A stretch of DNA of 64,000 nt from the NCBI GenBank assembly GCA_027257055.1, contig JAPVLO010000019.1, positions 10,807,001-10,871,000 on the forward strand, read 5' to 3'. The DNA is from Cephalopachus bancanus (lineage: Eukaryota > Chordata > Mammalia > Primates > Tarsiidae). The notes under the pieces were generated by a model. It searched no databases. It was not told where the DNA came from and saw nothing but the letters and a program-made list of their open reading frames with translations. Position numbers and translations under genes: made by a program. This document shows positions 10,690-21,299 of the stretch, in pieces (the stretch's first letter is position 1; every line of letters begins with the position of its first letter).

Positions 10690-11975
10690 TTTGTTACTAA
10701 AGAGTTGGAATGGTATTGGGGGGATGTTGGTGAGCTCTGTTTATTTATATTGTCAGAATTATTTTTCTGCTTCTTTCTTATTTGCGTAGACAATTTCTTC
10801 TTATTTGAGTTTGACTGGAGGCTGATATAGGCACTGTAGGGTTACCTTGGTTATACATAGCCTTGGTGTGGTGATTTTCTCAATTGCCAGATGAAACAGC
10901 CCTGTGATATGTACCTACACTGGTTCACAGCATCCTGAGTGGCCAGAGTGGCTTGGAAATCACTTGGGAAGTTGTTAGCTGGTATCCAGGATAAAGCCTT
11001 TCTCAAAACTGAGGTAGTCTATCCAGTGTGGTTTGCTGTACTGTTGACCTCTGGCCAGGAGGTGGGCTTGTGGGAGAAAGCTAGCTATGGTGGCTATAGG
11101 ATTTTTTCCTTGGTGAATGTTACTCCAAGGAAATTCCCAGCCAGCCTAGGCTGAGGGCGGGGCTCTTGAAATTTCCCAAGTTTTCTGTCTGTTTTGACCC
11201 TTCTGGCAGTAGTGCAGGGAAGAGGAGCTGAAGTACCTCACAGCTGTGCACTATTAGCTGCTCCAGTGGGTATTAGAAGGGAGTTTCAAGCCACCGAGGT
11301 AATGCTGTTGTGCAAAGCAGTCACAGAAGAATTTACTAGGGTAGTGAGAGGTTTTGATGGCAGTGCGTCCCACCCAGTTCCTGCCTTGGCCTCAGGCAAT
11401 CTGCAGTCTGAATGTCAGGGTGTGCTGGCATCAGGGTCTCAGATATACTCTGGAAACCCACCCAGCTGGGAATTGTCTGCAGCTGCAGAGTTTACCCTTG
11501 GGACTGGTCCCTCCCAAGCAGACTAGAAAGCAGTGACTCCACCCTGCAAGGCTTGAATTCCTGGGAAATAGAGGCTGGCACTGCTAAAGAGTTTTTCCTG
11601 CACCACTCCACCGCAGAGCACATCTGTGGGTCAGGCAGTTTCCTATGAGGAACTGGGGTCCTATAAGTCTCAGGGAGCCCTGCAAGTTTATAGCAGGAGC
11701 ACAGAATTCCTGAATTCCCCCAATCACCTTCCCTACTGTGTCTGGAGGTTGTGGTGTGTGCACTCTGGTTGTGCAGGAAGGAGTCTGGCCAGGTCCAGTC
11801 CAGGTCGGTGGATTTTTTTTTCTTCTTCTTTTCTCTGCTTGGTTATTCTCACTCCTTTGGAGACTTGTGGAGCATGCTACTGAATCTGTTCTTCTCTGGC
11901 TACTAAGGAAATTTTATTTTGGTTTACTCTGCAGGAGAAATGCTCTAGCTGCCTTACGTCAGCCATTGTAATCTA
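10690..11975 (-). promoter_or_regulatory. L1 5' UTR (internal promoter region), antisense
   Basis: About 1.3 kb of moderately GC-rich sequence precedes ORF1 on the minus strand and ends at 11975, where composition returns to AT-rich. In L1 elements this region holds the internal RNA polymerase II promoter. Frames on the given strand here (11194-11526, 11412-11648, 11626-11883) have no family resemblance and are by-products of the GC content. Confidence 0.65.
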
Positions 11976-11979
11976 AAAT

Positions 11980-12375
11980 CTCTCCTATTTTAAAAAAGTT
12001 CAGGGTAAATAAGCACATCATGCTTTTATTTAAAATAAACATGTTATACAATGTCTAAAAGAATCATGAGCCTCATACACTTATTAAAACACATTGTTTT
12101 TCCTCTCTAAACTTGTATTGGTACTAAAATATGTGAATGAATGAAATACTAATGAAATTTAATCAAGAGGCCCTGGTCTACATCTCAGTTTCTTTTTGTG
12201 TATGATTCTTTACCTTTTCTGAGTGTGTTACCAGTGACAATTCCTTCCACTTACTTTGCATGAACATCAAAGAATGATGCTTAGGAAGAACTATCTTCCT
12301 TTTCCTTTCAATATAAGCAGAAAAAATTATTATAAAGGTTATTTCTAATATCTCCCAACTGGTATGCCATTTTAT
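11980..12375. other. Nothing recognised
   Basis: AT-rich, with no repeat or gene identified. Confidence 0.5.
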
Positions 12376-12379
12376 TGTT

Positions 12380-12535
12380 ACAAAATAATTGAATGACTGA
12401 CAGTTATGATTAACAGAATCATAGAATGTTGTAACTGCAAAGCATCTTTGAGATCATTGAATATAATCTATTTAATCATAAATGATAAAACTGAGACCAA
12501 GAGAGCTTAGAAACTTGCTGATAATCTTAAACTTG
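12380..12535 (+). repeat. Ancient SINE-like repeat (MIR-related type)
   Basis: 'aatcatagaatgttgtaac', 'tttgagatcattgaa' and 'aaactgagaccaagagagctta' follow a widespread mammalian repeat that shares the MIR-like 'aaactgaggc' core. The name is uncertain. Confidence 0.4.
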
Positions 12536-12654
12536 ATGAACTTGAATAAAGATTGCTTTACCATTTTCCCGGTGCCTCCATCCCTGTCCATCTTTTTGTC
12601 TTTAACTCCTTGCTACCTCTTCAATTATGTAACAAATTGCTGGTCAATTATGTA

Positions 12655-12878
12655 TTTTTTTTTTTTTTTGAGTTGGAGTCTCACTTGTCGCCAACTGAGT
12701 GCAGTGCGACGCACCCTCACCTGCTGCTCCGGCGATCCTTCGCCTCAGCCTCGAGTAGCATTACAGGCATGCCTACCAATTTTTGATTTATTGTAAGATG
12801 GTCTTGCTGCCCAGCGGGTCTCGAACCCGCGCTCAGGCAACCCACTCACCTCAAAAGGCTATACAAGTGACAGGCAGC
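12655..12878 (-). mobile_element. Alu SINE, young type, with many small deletions
   Basis: Antisense Alu of the derived subfamily: 'cttgctgcccagcgggtctcgaacccgc' lacks the five-base ACTTG segment. Compared with the copy at 50273-50542 it lost about 20 single or few-base stretches, often one base of a run. The end facing 12840-12878 is scrambled. It is flanked by TCAATTATGTA (12644-12654 and 12879-12889), which also occurs at 12621-12631. It is about 60 bases shorter than its relatives. Confidence 0.85.
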
Positions 12879-12989
12879 TCAATTATGTAATTATTAGCAT
12901 TATTTCATTATGAAATCACATGCATATTAATAAAGCAACCAGTACATGTCCAGTAGAGTTCTTTTCTCTATGAATTAAGTTACCACATG

Positions 12990-13700
12990 TAATGGGTTGA
13001 ATAGTGTCTCATGTCCAACCAGAACCTCAGAATATGTAGAAATATGGTCTTTATAAGTGATATTAAAGTAAGGATCATACTGGCTTAAAGTGAGCCCTGA
13101 GACCTTAAAACAAGTTCTTTTTTTTGAGTTGGGGTCTCACTCTCACACCATTGCTCAGGCTGGAGTGCAGTGGCATGCTCACCAGCACCCCAGTGTCGAC
13201 CTTCTGGGCTCTGGCAATCCTTCTGCCTCAGCCTTCCAAGCAGCCAAAACTACAGGCATGGCTACCACACCCAGTTAATTTTTGATTTATCGTAGAGATG
13301 AGTTCTCGCCAAGTTGCCCGAACTGGTCTCAAACCTGCAGCCTTAGGCAATCCACTCACCTCAGCCTACCAAAGGGCTGGGATTACAGGCTGATCCACTG
13401 AGCCAGGTCAAAACGAGTTCTTTGAAGAGATAGAAGAAACAGGCTACACAGGTATCAGAGAAAGCAATGTAGTGCTGGAGACCAAGATTGAAGGGATGCA
13501 TCTGAATACCAAGTAATGACAATGATTGCCAGCAACCACCAGAAACCAGAAGAAAGGCTTGGGAGTTTTCTTCCTCAGAGATTCCATAAGGAACCAATCT
13601 GCTCACACCTTGATTTTGGAGCCTCCTCAACTGTAAGACAATATATTTCTCTTGTTTAAATCAGTTTGTGATGTGTTATGGCAGTCCTAGAAAACTAATA
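12990..13700 (+). mobile_element. MLT1-type LTR (ERVL-MaLR), split by an Alu
   Basis: The landmarks follow the MLT1 LTR: 'gggttgaatagtgtctc' at the start, 'tatggtctttataagtga', 'gattgccagcaaccaccagaa', 'ctcaactgtaagacaatatatttctc' and the terminal 'ggcagtcctagaaaactaata'. The Alu at 13121-13409 interrupts it after about 120 bases. It is a solo LTR, as far as the flanks show. Confidence 0.85.
13121..13409 (-). mobile_element. Alu SINE, older copy with clear TSD
   Basis: Antisense dimeric Alu with the undeleted left-arm form ('cgccaagttgcccg'). The TSD is AAAACAAGTTCTTT at 13107-13120 and AAAACGAGTTCTTT at 13410-13423 (13 of 14 bases identical). Some rearrangement is visible at 13143-13200. 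Confidence 0.9.
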
Positions 13701-14135
13701 TGTCATAGAAGAAAATATCAAAGTCCATGACCTGGAAAAGCAGTAAAATAGAAGAAAAAGAAAAACAGAGAAAAATCAGTTCATTAGTCTCTTGCCATTA
13801 GTGAGCATTACCATGAAAACTTTACATGCAGTTGGTAAACTTGTCCCTTGTAATTGAACTGGAAAAATGAGGTTGTTTTCATAATTTATAACAGCACCAC
13901 AGTCTACATTACAAAGACCATGTGACACAGTATTAATGGACACCAGCAAGTCCTTAAGAATTTATCATATATATTTTCATGCCAGTACTGGAGAATACTA
14001 TTTCTGTCATATTGTTTGTATACTGCCTGGGAAAAGTGGCACATTATATGGATCTAAAAGCAATTATTTAATAGCTAGCTATGCTGTATGTGCTAAGAAG
14101 CTTTACATATTTTCATGCATGTAATTACAAAGCAT
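13701..14135. other. Nothing recognised
   Basis: No gene or repeat identified. The short overlapping frames at 13936-14263 show no family features. Confidence 0.45.
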
Positions 14136-14139
14136 CAGC

Positions 14140-14785
14140 ATTGATATCTGTATTTGTTTCCTTTGGCTACATTGAAAAAAATTACCATATACTTAATGGC
14201 TTAAAACAGCACGCATTTTTCATCTCACAGTTTTCTTGTGTCAGAAGTCTAGGCATGGCTTAACTGGGTTCTCTGCTCAGTGTCTCAAAGACCCAGTGAA
14301 GGTGTGAATGGTATTGTGCTTCTCTGAGACTCGGATCCTTTTTCAAGTTCATTCAGATTTTGGCAGTATTTAGTTATTTGTGGCTCTTTTCTGTTGATTT
14401 TCTTTCCTCTGGCTGTGGCTGATGGTGCTCTCAGCAACTAGAGGGTCCTGCCTAACCTAGGTTGCCCCTCCATACCCAGTTCACAGCATGGTTATTGACT
14501 TTCTCCTGGGCCAGCAGGAGATCGTCTGTCTTTCTCACTTCAAGTCTGACTTTCTCTGTCTCTTGCCTAGATTTAAAGTCCTCATTAGATTAGGTCAGCT
14601 CAGGTCTACTTAAAAGCCAATTAATTCGGGAACTTAGTTATATCTTTCCCGTATATCATGACCTAATTATGGGGATAAAAATCTCAGCATATCTACAAAT
14701 CCTTCCCACATTCAAGGGGAATGGATAGGAGTGTACACCAAGAGGTGAGAATCTTGAAACCAGTTTAGAATTCTGCCTACCACAG
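14140..14785 (-). mobile_element. MaLR-type LTR, antisense
   Basis: 'tttgtttcctttggctaca', 'attaccatatacttaatggc', 'ttaaaacagcacgca', 'tcacagttttcttgtgtcagaagtc' and the end 'gaattctgcctaccaca' match a common old mammalian LTR read in reverse. I believe it is of the ERVL-MaLR group. The exact family is not certain. Confidence 0.6.
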
Positions 14786-15535
14786 CACTACTAATAATTA
14801 ATGTTTATTGATTCCCAATGTGTGCTTTGCTTTCATATACAACTCCTTTAAGTTTGGAATATTAGTACTGGCACGGATTTCAGAGATCATTCATTGACTT
14901 CCTGCTCTACTTGCTTGCACTTTGTTTAACATTCCTCTTTGTTTAATATATTTTTAGAAAAATAAACTTTCAACCATGGCTATAGTAGTTTCACAGTTTT
15001 TGTTCTTATTTATTGATAATACCTGGAGGTGACATGGCTAACAATACCTAGGGTAAAATGTGAATTATATATTTTATGACTAAGATTAGAGTGGGATAAT
15101 ATGTTTTAGAGTTCTGGTAATGTATGCACTTTCATCATTCATTTAAAAAAAGGGTTAGCCTGGCAGCTCCAAACATGACCTCTCCTAGTTTCCTACTGAA
15201 AGCACTGTAGAACATTAACAAATCAAAATAAAAAGATGAAAATTCACAGCAGTGTTGGGAATTGTGCCTGGCAATCAACACGAGGGAGAGATTCTACCCT
15301 TTGCAGAGCTGATGGACCTGACACAAGTGGTGGATTGAGTAATTCACGAACTCCCTACTCTTTTCAGAAAAGGTATAAGCAAGTCCACCTAAGAGTATTT
15401 ACAAAGATGCTTCATCTGTTTCCTACTGTTGGTTGTTTCATCTTTAGTTCAGCATTCATTATTTTCCAAAGATAAAAGCAGTGATTTTTGCATCACCCAG
15501 AGTGTTGTTTGTGATAGTCAGTTTGTCAAATTATA
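14786..15535. other. Nothing recognised
   Basis: No gene or repeat identified. The frame at 15236-15475 has no family resemblance. Confidence 0.4.
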
Positions 15536-15552
15536 GGCAACAAGAAAAAGAT

Positions 15553-15660
15553 GGAGCAAGAGAGGGAAGGGGGCAAGGGGAGAAAGAAGAAAGGTGTGTG
15601 GGGGGGGGTGGGTGTGTATTTGCGCACGCGTGTACTCATTGGGGGGAGAAGGTTGGTGGT
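15553..15660 (+). repeat. Purine and G-run tract with alternating GT/GC step
   Basis: G-runs of three or more recur ('gggaagggggcaagggg', then nine G at about 15600, then a six-G run at 15641). They flank a purine-pyrimidine alternating core, 'tgcgcacgcgtgta' (15621-15634). Such composition can form G-quadruplex and Z-DNA. No such structure is shown here. Confidence 0.6.
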
Positions 15661-16125
15661 GGCAAGTCCCATCCTGGAAATATGGTCCCCTAAAATCCTG
15701 TCCACTGTTAGGTATGAGGAGGTCCTGATGAGGTTTGTTCCAAATAAAGCAAATGTATACAAAATAATATAAATGATAGTGAGCTAGAAATCACATTTGA
15801 GTCCAGAGGAAACCGGCATGCTTTAGAGTCTTAACATTTCAAACTGCCATTCTGAAGACTGGCAAATCAGAACTCAAGTGCTCAGAGAATGGGGTCAAGA
15901 ACAATTCATATGCTTACATTTTAGTAATTCGTAGGAAGAAAACAATTTTCTACCATCTAAATGTCAGTAACCAGAAAAATAGCAACAAGGAGCTTGTGAA
16001 AAGTATTCCAGATAAAAAAAGGAACTTGGGAACATCATTCTAATGATTCAGAAATATGGAAGTCTAAAAAAATTAAAGATAAATAGCTAACAGACTTCAA
16101 AAACAAAATCAACAGACAAACTGGT
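15661..16125. other. Nothing recognised
   Basis: AT-rich and unassigned. Confidence 0.4.
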
Positions 16126-16129
16126 AATT

Positions 16130-16420
16130 TGGATACTTTCCATATAAATCACAGACAGAGAGTTGATGTTTATTATATGTATAAAAAAAATCTTACTAAT
16201 TGACAGAAATGGGGTAAACAACACAATAAATATAGAAGAGCAAATTCTATGAAAAAACATGAAAAAAGATGCTTACCTCATGGGTAGAAATTAAAGAAAT
16301 TCAAATCCAAATAGTCATAGACCACGATTTTAAATCTGTAAGCATGGCAAAAACATATAGATGAGAATAACACCACTGCTGGTACAGACATGGGGTAAGA
16401 ATGCATTTTTGGGAAAAATA
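16130..16420 (+). mobile_element. Old L1ME-type LINE-1 fragment (ORF2 3' part)
   Basis: 'catgaaaaaagatgcttacctca', 'gaaattcaaatcc' and 'gagaataacaccactgctgg' keep the order of the C-terminal ORF2 region of ancient L1s. Strongly decayed. Confidence 0.5.
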
Positions 16421-16589
16421 GAAAAAACTTAATCATTATTAAAGAAATTTTGTTTGTTTTTACCTCACTAGAAGCATCTGGTAATACTTTATTAAATCTT
16501 GGCCCTGATAAATACAGTTTTAAAAAAAAATGTCTAAAAGTCAAATTCATGATTTTTGGGTTACCTTATAGTTTCTGGATTTCCCTTTA

Positions 16590-16965
16590 ATTTTTAAAGT
16601 TATTTAAATATTTTTTAAATTTCATTTTAGTTGTGGGGTACATGTGAGGATTAATAGCTGTGGGGTACATGTGAGGATTTACTACAGGAGTAAATTGTTT
16701 ACAGATGAAGTTTACGCTTCTAGTGAGACATCTGTCCTGCTGGTAATAAACCTGGTTCCCAGTGTGCCCCTTATCACTCCTCCCTTATCCCTTCTTTACC
16801 AATATTCAGCATCTGTTGATTCCACTTTTGTGTGTCCAGTGACCAAGCCTGGCTTATGTGTGATATCACACAATATTCAGTTTTTTGTTTCTGTGACAGT
16901 TTACTTAGAATGATAGTCTCTAGCTGCATCCATATTGCTGCAAATGACATGAAAAATATTTTTTG
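16590..16965 (-). mobile_element. LINE-1 3' UTR, antisense, 5'-truncated
   Basis: The sequence is homologous to the L1 3' ends at 32600-32950 and 26569-26890 (reverse): 'gttgtggggtacatgtgagg', 'cctggttcccagtgtg', 'ttctgtgacagtttactta' and 'tagctgcatccatattgctgc'. A segment of about 27 bases beginning 'tgtggggtacatgtgagg' is present twice in tandem (16632-16679). Confidence 0.85.
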
Positions 16966-17339
16966 AATGAGAAATACAACATTCAAGCCTGTGGATGTAA
17001 TCTTAAAATTCTAAAACAAAGAAAAATAATTCTATACCTATACATGCAACTAGTTTATATATATTACATATTATTGCATCTATGCAAGATCATTTGTGTG
17101 TGGAGAAAAAATATGCAATGATAAATACTCAGTTTTTTATTTTTTATTTTGAAAAAAAAAGCAGACATTTGAATATTAGAAATGATATGGGTAAACAGTG
17201 AAAGAAATAAAGGAGAAAAGAAAGGTAAGAGAAAAGACAAACGTGAGTGTGCTAAATTTAGGTTTTTATTTAGTTAGGATAATACAATATTAATAATTTC
17301 TGTCACTGAATTTTTTTAAAAAATGTCATTTTCTATCCA

Positions 17340-17420
17340 GGACTAAATTTAACCTTATCTACCAAATCCTGAATTGTACCCCACATCTTTAAACTAAATA
17401 AAAAATAAATTTATAAAAAA
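17340..17420 (+). mobile_element. LINE-1 3' tail scrap
   Basis: 'cctgaattgtaccccacatct' and the following A-rich tail equal the last ~60 bases of the L1s ending at 26890 and 42154. Confidence 0.6.
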
Positions 17421-17424
17421 TTTA

Positions 17425-20400
17425 TACATTTGAGAAAATACAAGATAATACTTTTCCGGAAAAGAGAGAGCAGTAAAGAAAGTAAAATACCTTTCTTAAA
17501 GGACATTTAGATAATATTAGAACATGGCAGAATTCCCACTATTTTTTGAAAAGGATAACAGGAATAATAACATCGAGGGCAGAAAACATTAAAAGATACT
17601 TTATGTTAGTTAAATCTCAACTCCTAGAATACACAGCATAAAATTATTTTGCTTGTAGATGAGATGATATTATCATCACTAACACACATGCATTGAGGGC
17701 AAAGAAGTCCTTTAATCAAAAATGACCTTAAAGTGTAACTAGTCAAATGTTTGCTTTTGTCTGTTGTATGTCTGGTCTGTTATCTCTCTGGCTATTAAAA
17801 CAAGTCTATCCAGTTGGTTTTGAAATTGAAATTTGGCTTCAGACTTTTAGGTGCTTGCTATTTTCGTTGCTCCATCCCACCATCTTTTTTTTGTAAACAC
17901 AAGTTTATTTTTGGCATATAGTTTGTGAATGATGTGGAACCAGCCTTTATTGTGTCTAACAGAAATTCCAAGGAAAGTTAAAATTATCCAATAAAGTTAA
18001 CTCTGAAACATGGTTATCTTTTCTGAATAATCAAACGATCTCTTTTTTTATAAGAGTAGATACAACAACTTCAAGAAGTATCTGCAGTATTGCAAAACAA
18101 AAACCTGAATTCTATAACTGGGTCTATATGTGCACATATGCACACACCAAAAAATAACCAGAGTGAATAACTAAACAACTTATTATTCGATTTGATTAGT
18201 GCACTGAGCTGATCTGCAGAATTTAGCATAACATTTTTGTGTTACAGTAAGGAAAAATAGAAAGAAACATCAGGCTTTGAGACTAGGGATAAGTCTTGCA
18301 GCCAGGATTACAAGCTAAGCTATGGATTTGGTTTCTTATTTTTATTACAATAAAAAATATTTTTATTTTATGAAACATTCTATATTATCTTTTGTTTGAT
18401 CTTGAAATAATTGACAATTATTGAATTCTAATACCTGTTCCTTTTGCTGGCTTTGTAGGCATGCTAACGCAGATTGTCTTTCTCTTCCCTCCTCCATTAC
18501 ATAGACTGAACAGTTTCCCCACTTCTTGCTGAATTTCTTCAGGGGAACTCCATTTCTGGAATTTATCTTTTGCCAACTACAGCCAAATATTTCATTACAG
18601 AATTGATTTTATTTTCTCCTCCATGGCACATCCCATAGATACAACCCACCCAGCATGACACCTGTTAAATGGTTCAATAAATCATTCTCCTACTCAGTTG
18701 CCTTGCCACCCTTCAAGAGAAACCTGGGATAATTGATCCTGATGCAGTCTTTCCAGAAGATCTATTTCACCAACCAAAAGGGACTTTTCAACTGTCCTGC
18801 TGAATTCACCCAACAGTTTTCAAATGATGTATGGTAACTTATGCTTTTCCAAGGGGAAAGAGATTTTTGACAGTTTTAACTCAGAAGAAAGAAATCTATG
18901 ACAAGTAGCTATAGCCTTTTTTGTTCTTTTTTTTTCAGGCCATGTCTGCAGCTCTTTATCATCACTATGTGAGTTCTGTATAAGCTCCTCGGACAGGTTT
19001 TCATGTCCCCTCTGTTTATAGTAAATCAATCATTGATGACCACCCAGTGTTTCATTAAACCACTAACTGATTTCCATTGGATGTGGCTTTCTGAGGCTAG
19101 GCATAGGGCATGAACTTCATTTCATGGTTGTCTTAAAAATAATGTTAGGCACATCATCAGTGTCTTTCTTTCTGTCTTTTAATTTGAAAGCTAAATTAAT
19201 ACCATTGACTTAGTGCTCGATCTTTGCATTTCTCAATAAGTTCTTGAAGAGTTGACAGTCATATTTAAGACCCAGGGCACAACGAGATGCTTATGAAGGA
19301 GTGGAAGAGGGTTGGTAAACTCTATCTGCACATCATCTGCTCTAACACATTGCTGGAAAACATGAAATGCACTTGAGATCTTAGAACCGCTAAAAGGGCA
19401 AATTCCTGCTATTCAAAAAAAAAAAAACAATATGACAAGGGCATTTATTAATCGAGTTTTTGTGCATGCTAATTTTTATCTTCTTAATTGTGATACAAAC
19501 TTAGAATTATTAAGCATTCTTCACAAAAAACCACCCCATCAGCATGCTATGTAATAAGCAAATCAAAGTCAAATTCTGAGGTTAAGAAAATAGTGTTAAA
19601 AGGTTTGTTAAGAAGATTTAATTGCACCATTGACATTATACCACTTTTAAAAACAATCAGAGTAAATTAAGAAAAATGAATTAGAAGCTTGAACATTACA
19701 TTTTCCTAATAAATAATTAAAATTTTAAAATAGAAGAAAGATCTGTCCTAGGTCTGGATAAATCCCAAATGGAGTATAATTAATTTCATCTATGAGCTGA
19801 ACATAAAGTAGAACTTGGTTTTAAACATGATAACCTGAATTGCAAAACCTTAACATTACAATACTATTAGCATATGTCACTTTGGAGGATCAAACTTTCT
19901 GGACCTTCCCAATGGAAAAATAATTAAAGTTCATATAAAATTAAGAATCTTATTGAGTTATGTGATTTCTGCAGCTCTAGTTCAACAAAATTTAAGCTAT
20001 TCTCAGCTTCAGAGGATTTTTAAAAATCAGTAGTTTGTATATAATTAGAGTCATTTAAATTTCCTTTAAAATTTTTTTGTATATTTTATGAGGTAATAGA
20101 AGGTACTTTGCTTTGAATGCAGCATTCTTCTTGCTTATGTGTTTAAATTTTGTATTATCAATAATTCAGGAGTTTTAAACATATCTGGCAAATGCTGTGA
20201 AATTATGATTTGATCTCAGAAGAGTAGTTCTCCATGTACTGAGCAGATGCTAGGACTGAGTTAATTTTAAGGAAAGTGTGCTTACAGGAAATACCAAGAA
20301 ATATTCTAGCCTCTGAGAAAAGTTGTTAGGAAAATAGTTTGGTACATGTATAGTTCACAAACAAACAGATCTGTAGCTTCCTTGAACACAGGTGTTTTTT

Positions 20401-20640
20401 AAAGCCTAGGAGTCAATTATGGGGGCTGACTTTTTTTGTATGACTAAACATGGTTTTTACAGATGAATATTTGTAATAGATTTGCAATAGATTTGTAATA
20501 GTAAGAAACTTAATTTTGAATCTTAATTAAGTAAAATCGTATTTCCTTGTATTTAATTCTATCTTTCACATATAGGTCTATATTACCACAAAAAATTGTT
20601 CTCAATTGTTTTGATTGCATTTACTGTATTTTAATTTATG
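17425..20640. other. 3.2 kb without recognised gene or repeat
   Basis: Mixed AT-rich sequence. I looked on both strands for LINE, SINE, LTR and DNA transposon landmarks and for exon-like frames and saw none. The minus frame at 18820-19029 has no family features. It is probably old, unique non-coding DNA. Confidence 0.45.
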
Positions 20641-20644
20641 CACA

Positions 20645-20960
20645 ATAGGGTAATAGGTTAGGAATATGTGATAATTTAATACATTTGTATAATTTGTAAA
20701 GATCAAATTAATATACTTGGGATATTCATCACTTTAAGTATTTGCTTTTTATTTATGCTGAAACCATTTGAATTCTTCTACTCTAGCTATTTTGAAATGT
20801 ATAAGAGATTATTGTTACCTATAACCACCTTACTGGTCTATGTAACTGGTTATTATTTCTTTGAACAAAACATATATTTGTACAGTGAATCAATTTCCTT
20901 TCATCATCCCTTACCCCTATCCTTCTTGGCCTCTTGTAACCACTAATATGCTCACAATTA
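20645..20960 (-). mobile_element. Old L1M 3' UTR, antisense
   Basis: 'gggatattcatcactttaag', 'tagctattttgaaatgta', 'ttgttacctataacca' and 'ggcctcttgtaaccact' match, in order, the antisense 3' UTR of old L1MA/L1MB-type elements. Confidence 0.6.
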
Positions 20961-20987
20961 TTGTGATTGCATTTTGAATTTCATCAC

Positions 20988-21038
20988 AGGCAAAACTGAG
21001 GCTATAAAAATATCCACATAATAGCCTCAGTTTTGCCT
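20988..21038. repeat. Perfect 18-bp inverted repeat (15-base loop)
   Basis: The left arm AGGCAAAACTGAGGCTAT (20988-21005) is exactly complementary to the right arm ATAGCCTCAGTTTTGCCT (21021-21038). The loop is 21006-21020. It sits between an old L1M 3' UTR and an antisense MIR. Confidence 0.95.
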
Positions 21039-21149
21039 CTTGATCCCCAAGCTTGCAATGTTTACTATCTAGTCCTTTACAGAAACAGTATGCTCACTTC
21101 TTTTTACAGTAAAAGTTGCCAGTTCGTTAAGCAACTTTATATTCAAAGA

Positions 21150-21295
21150 AGGCTAAATTTAGTCCAGGCACTACCATTTATGAAATCCATGATCTTTAAC
21201 AAGTCACTTGCACTCACTAAGCTTCAGTTAATTCATCTATAAATATAAGTCATCATGGGGTTAATAATAAGTTGCAAGTTTGGATAGCTGGGAAC
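21150..21295 (-). mobile_element. MIR SINE, antisense
   Basis: 'tctttaacaagtcacttgca', 'ctaagcttcagttaattcatctata' and 'catggggttaataataag' match reverse MIR in order. Confidence 0.65.
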
Positions 21296-21299
21296 CTAC

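Larger units (their letters stand above)
7640..11975 (-). mobile_element. LINE-1, antisense, 5' end retained, ORF2 internally deleted, split by an Alu
   Basis: Reading leftwards from 11975 on the minus strand there is a GC-richer 5' UTR whose first bases contain 'caatggctgacg', comparable to the start motif of primate L1s. ORF1 follows, then the ORF2 endonuclease and RT finger region to about 7757. There the sequence jumps to the C-terminal ORF2 part (7640-7750, 'gcagtgcagaagttttt' in antisense), and no 3' UTR or A-tail follows. The RT palm and most of the C-terminal half are missing. An Alu (9889-10188) interrupts ORF1. It is incapable of transposition. Confidence 0.85.

Noticed and set aside
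11194..11883. Chain of plus-strand frames (110, 78 and 85 codons), considered as exons
   Set aside because: They lie antisense in the L1 5' UTR that ends at 11975, with no splice signals of note.
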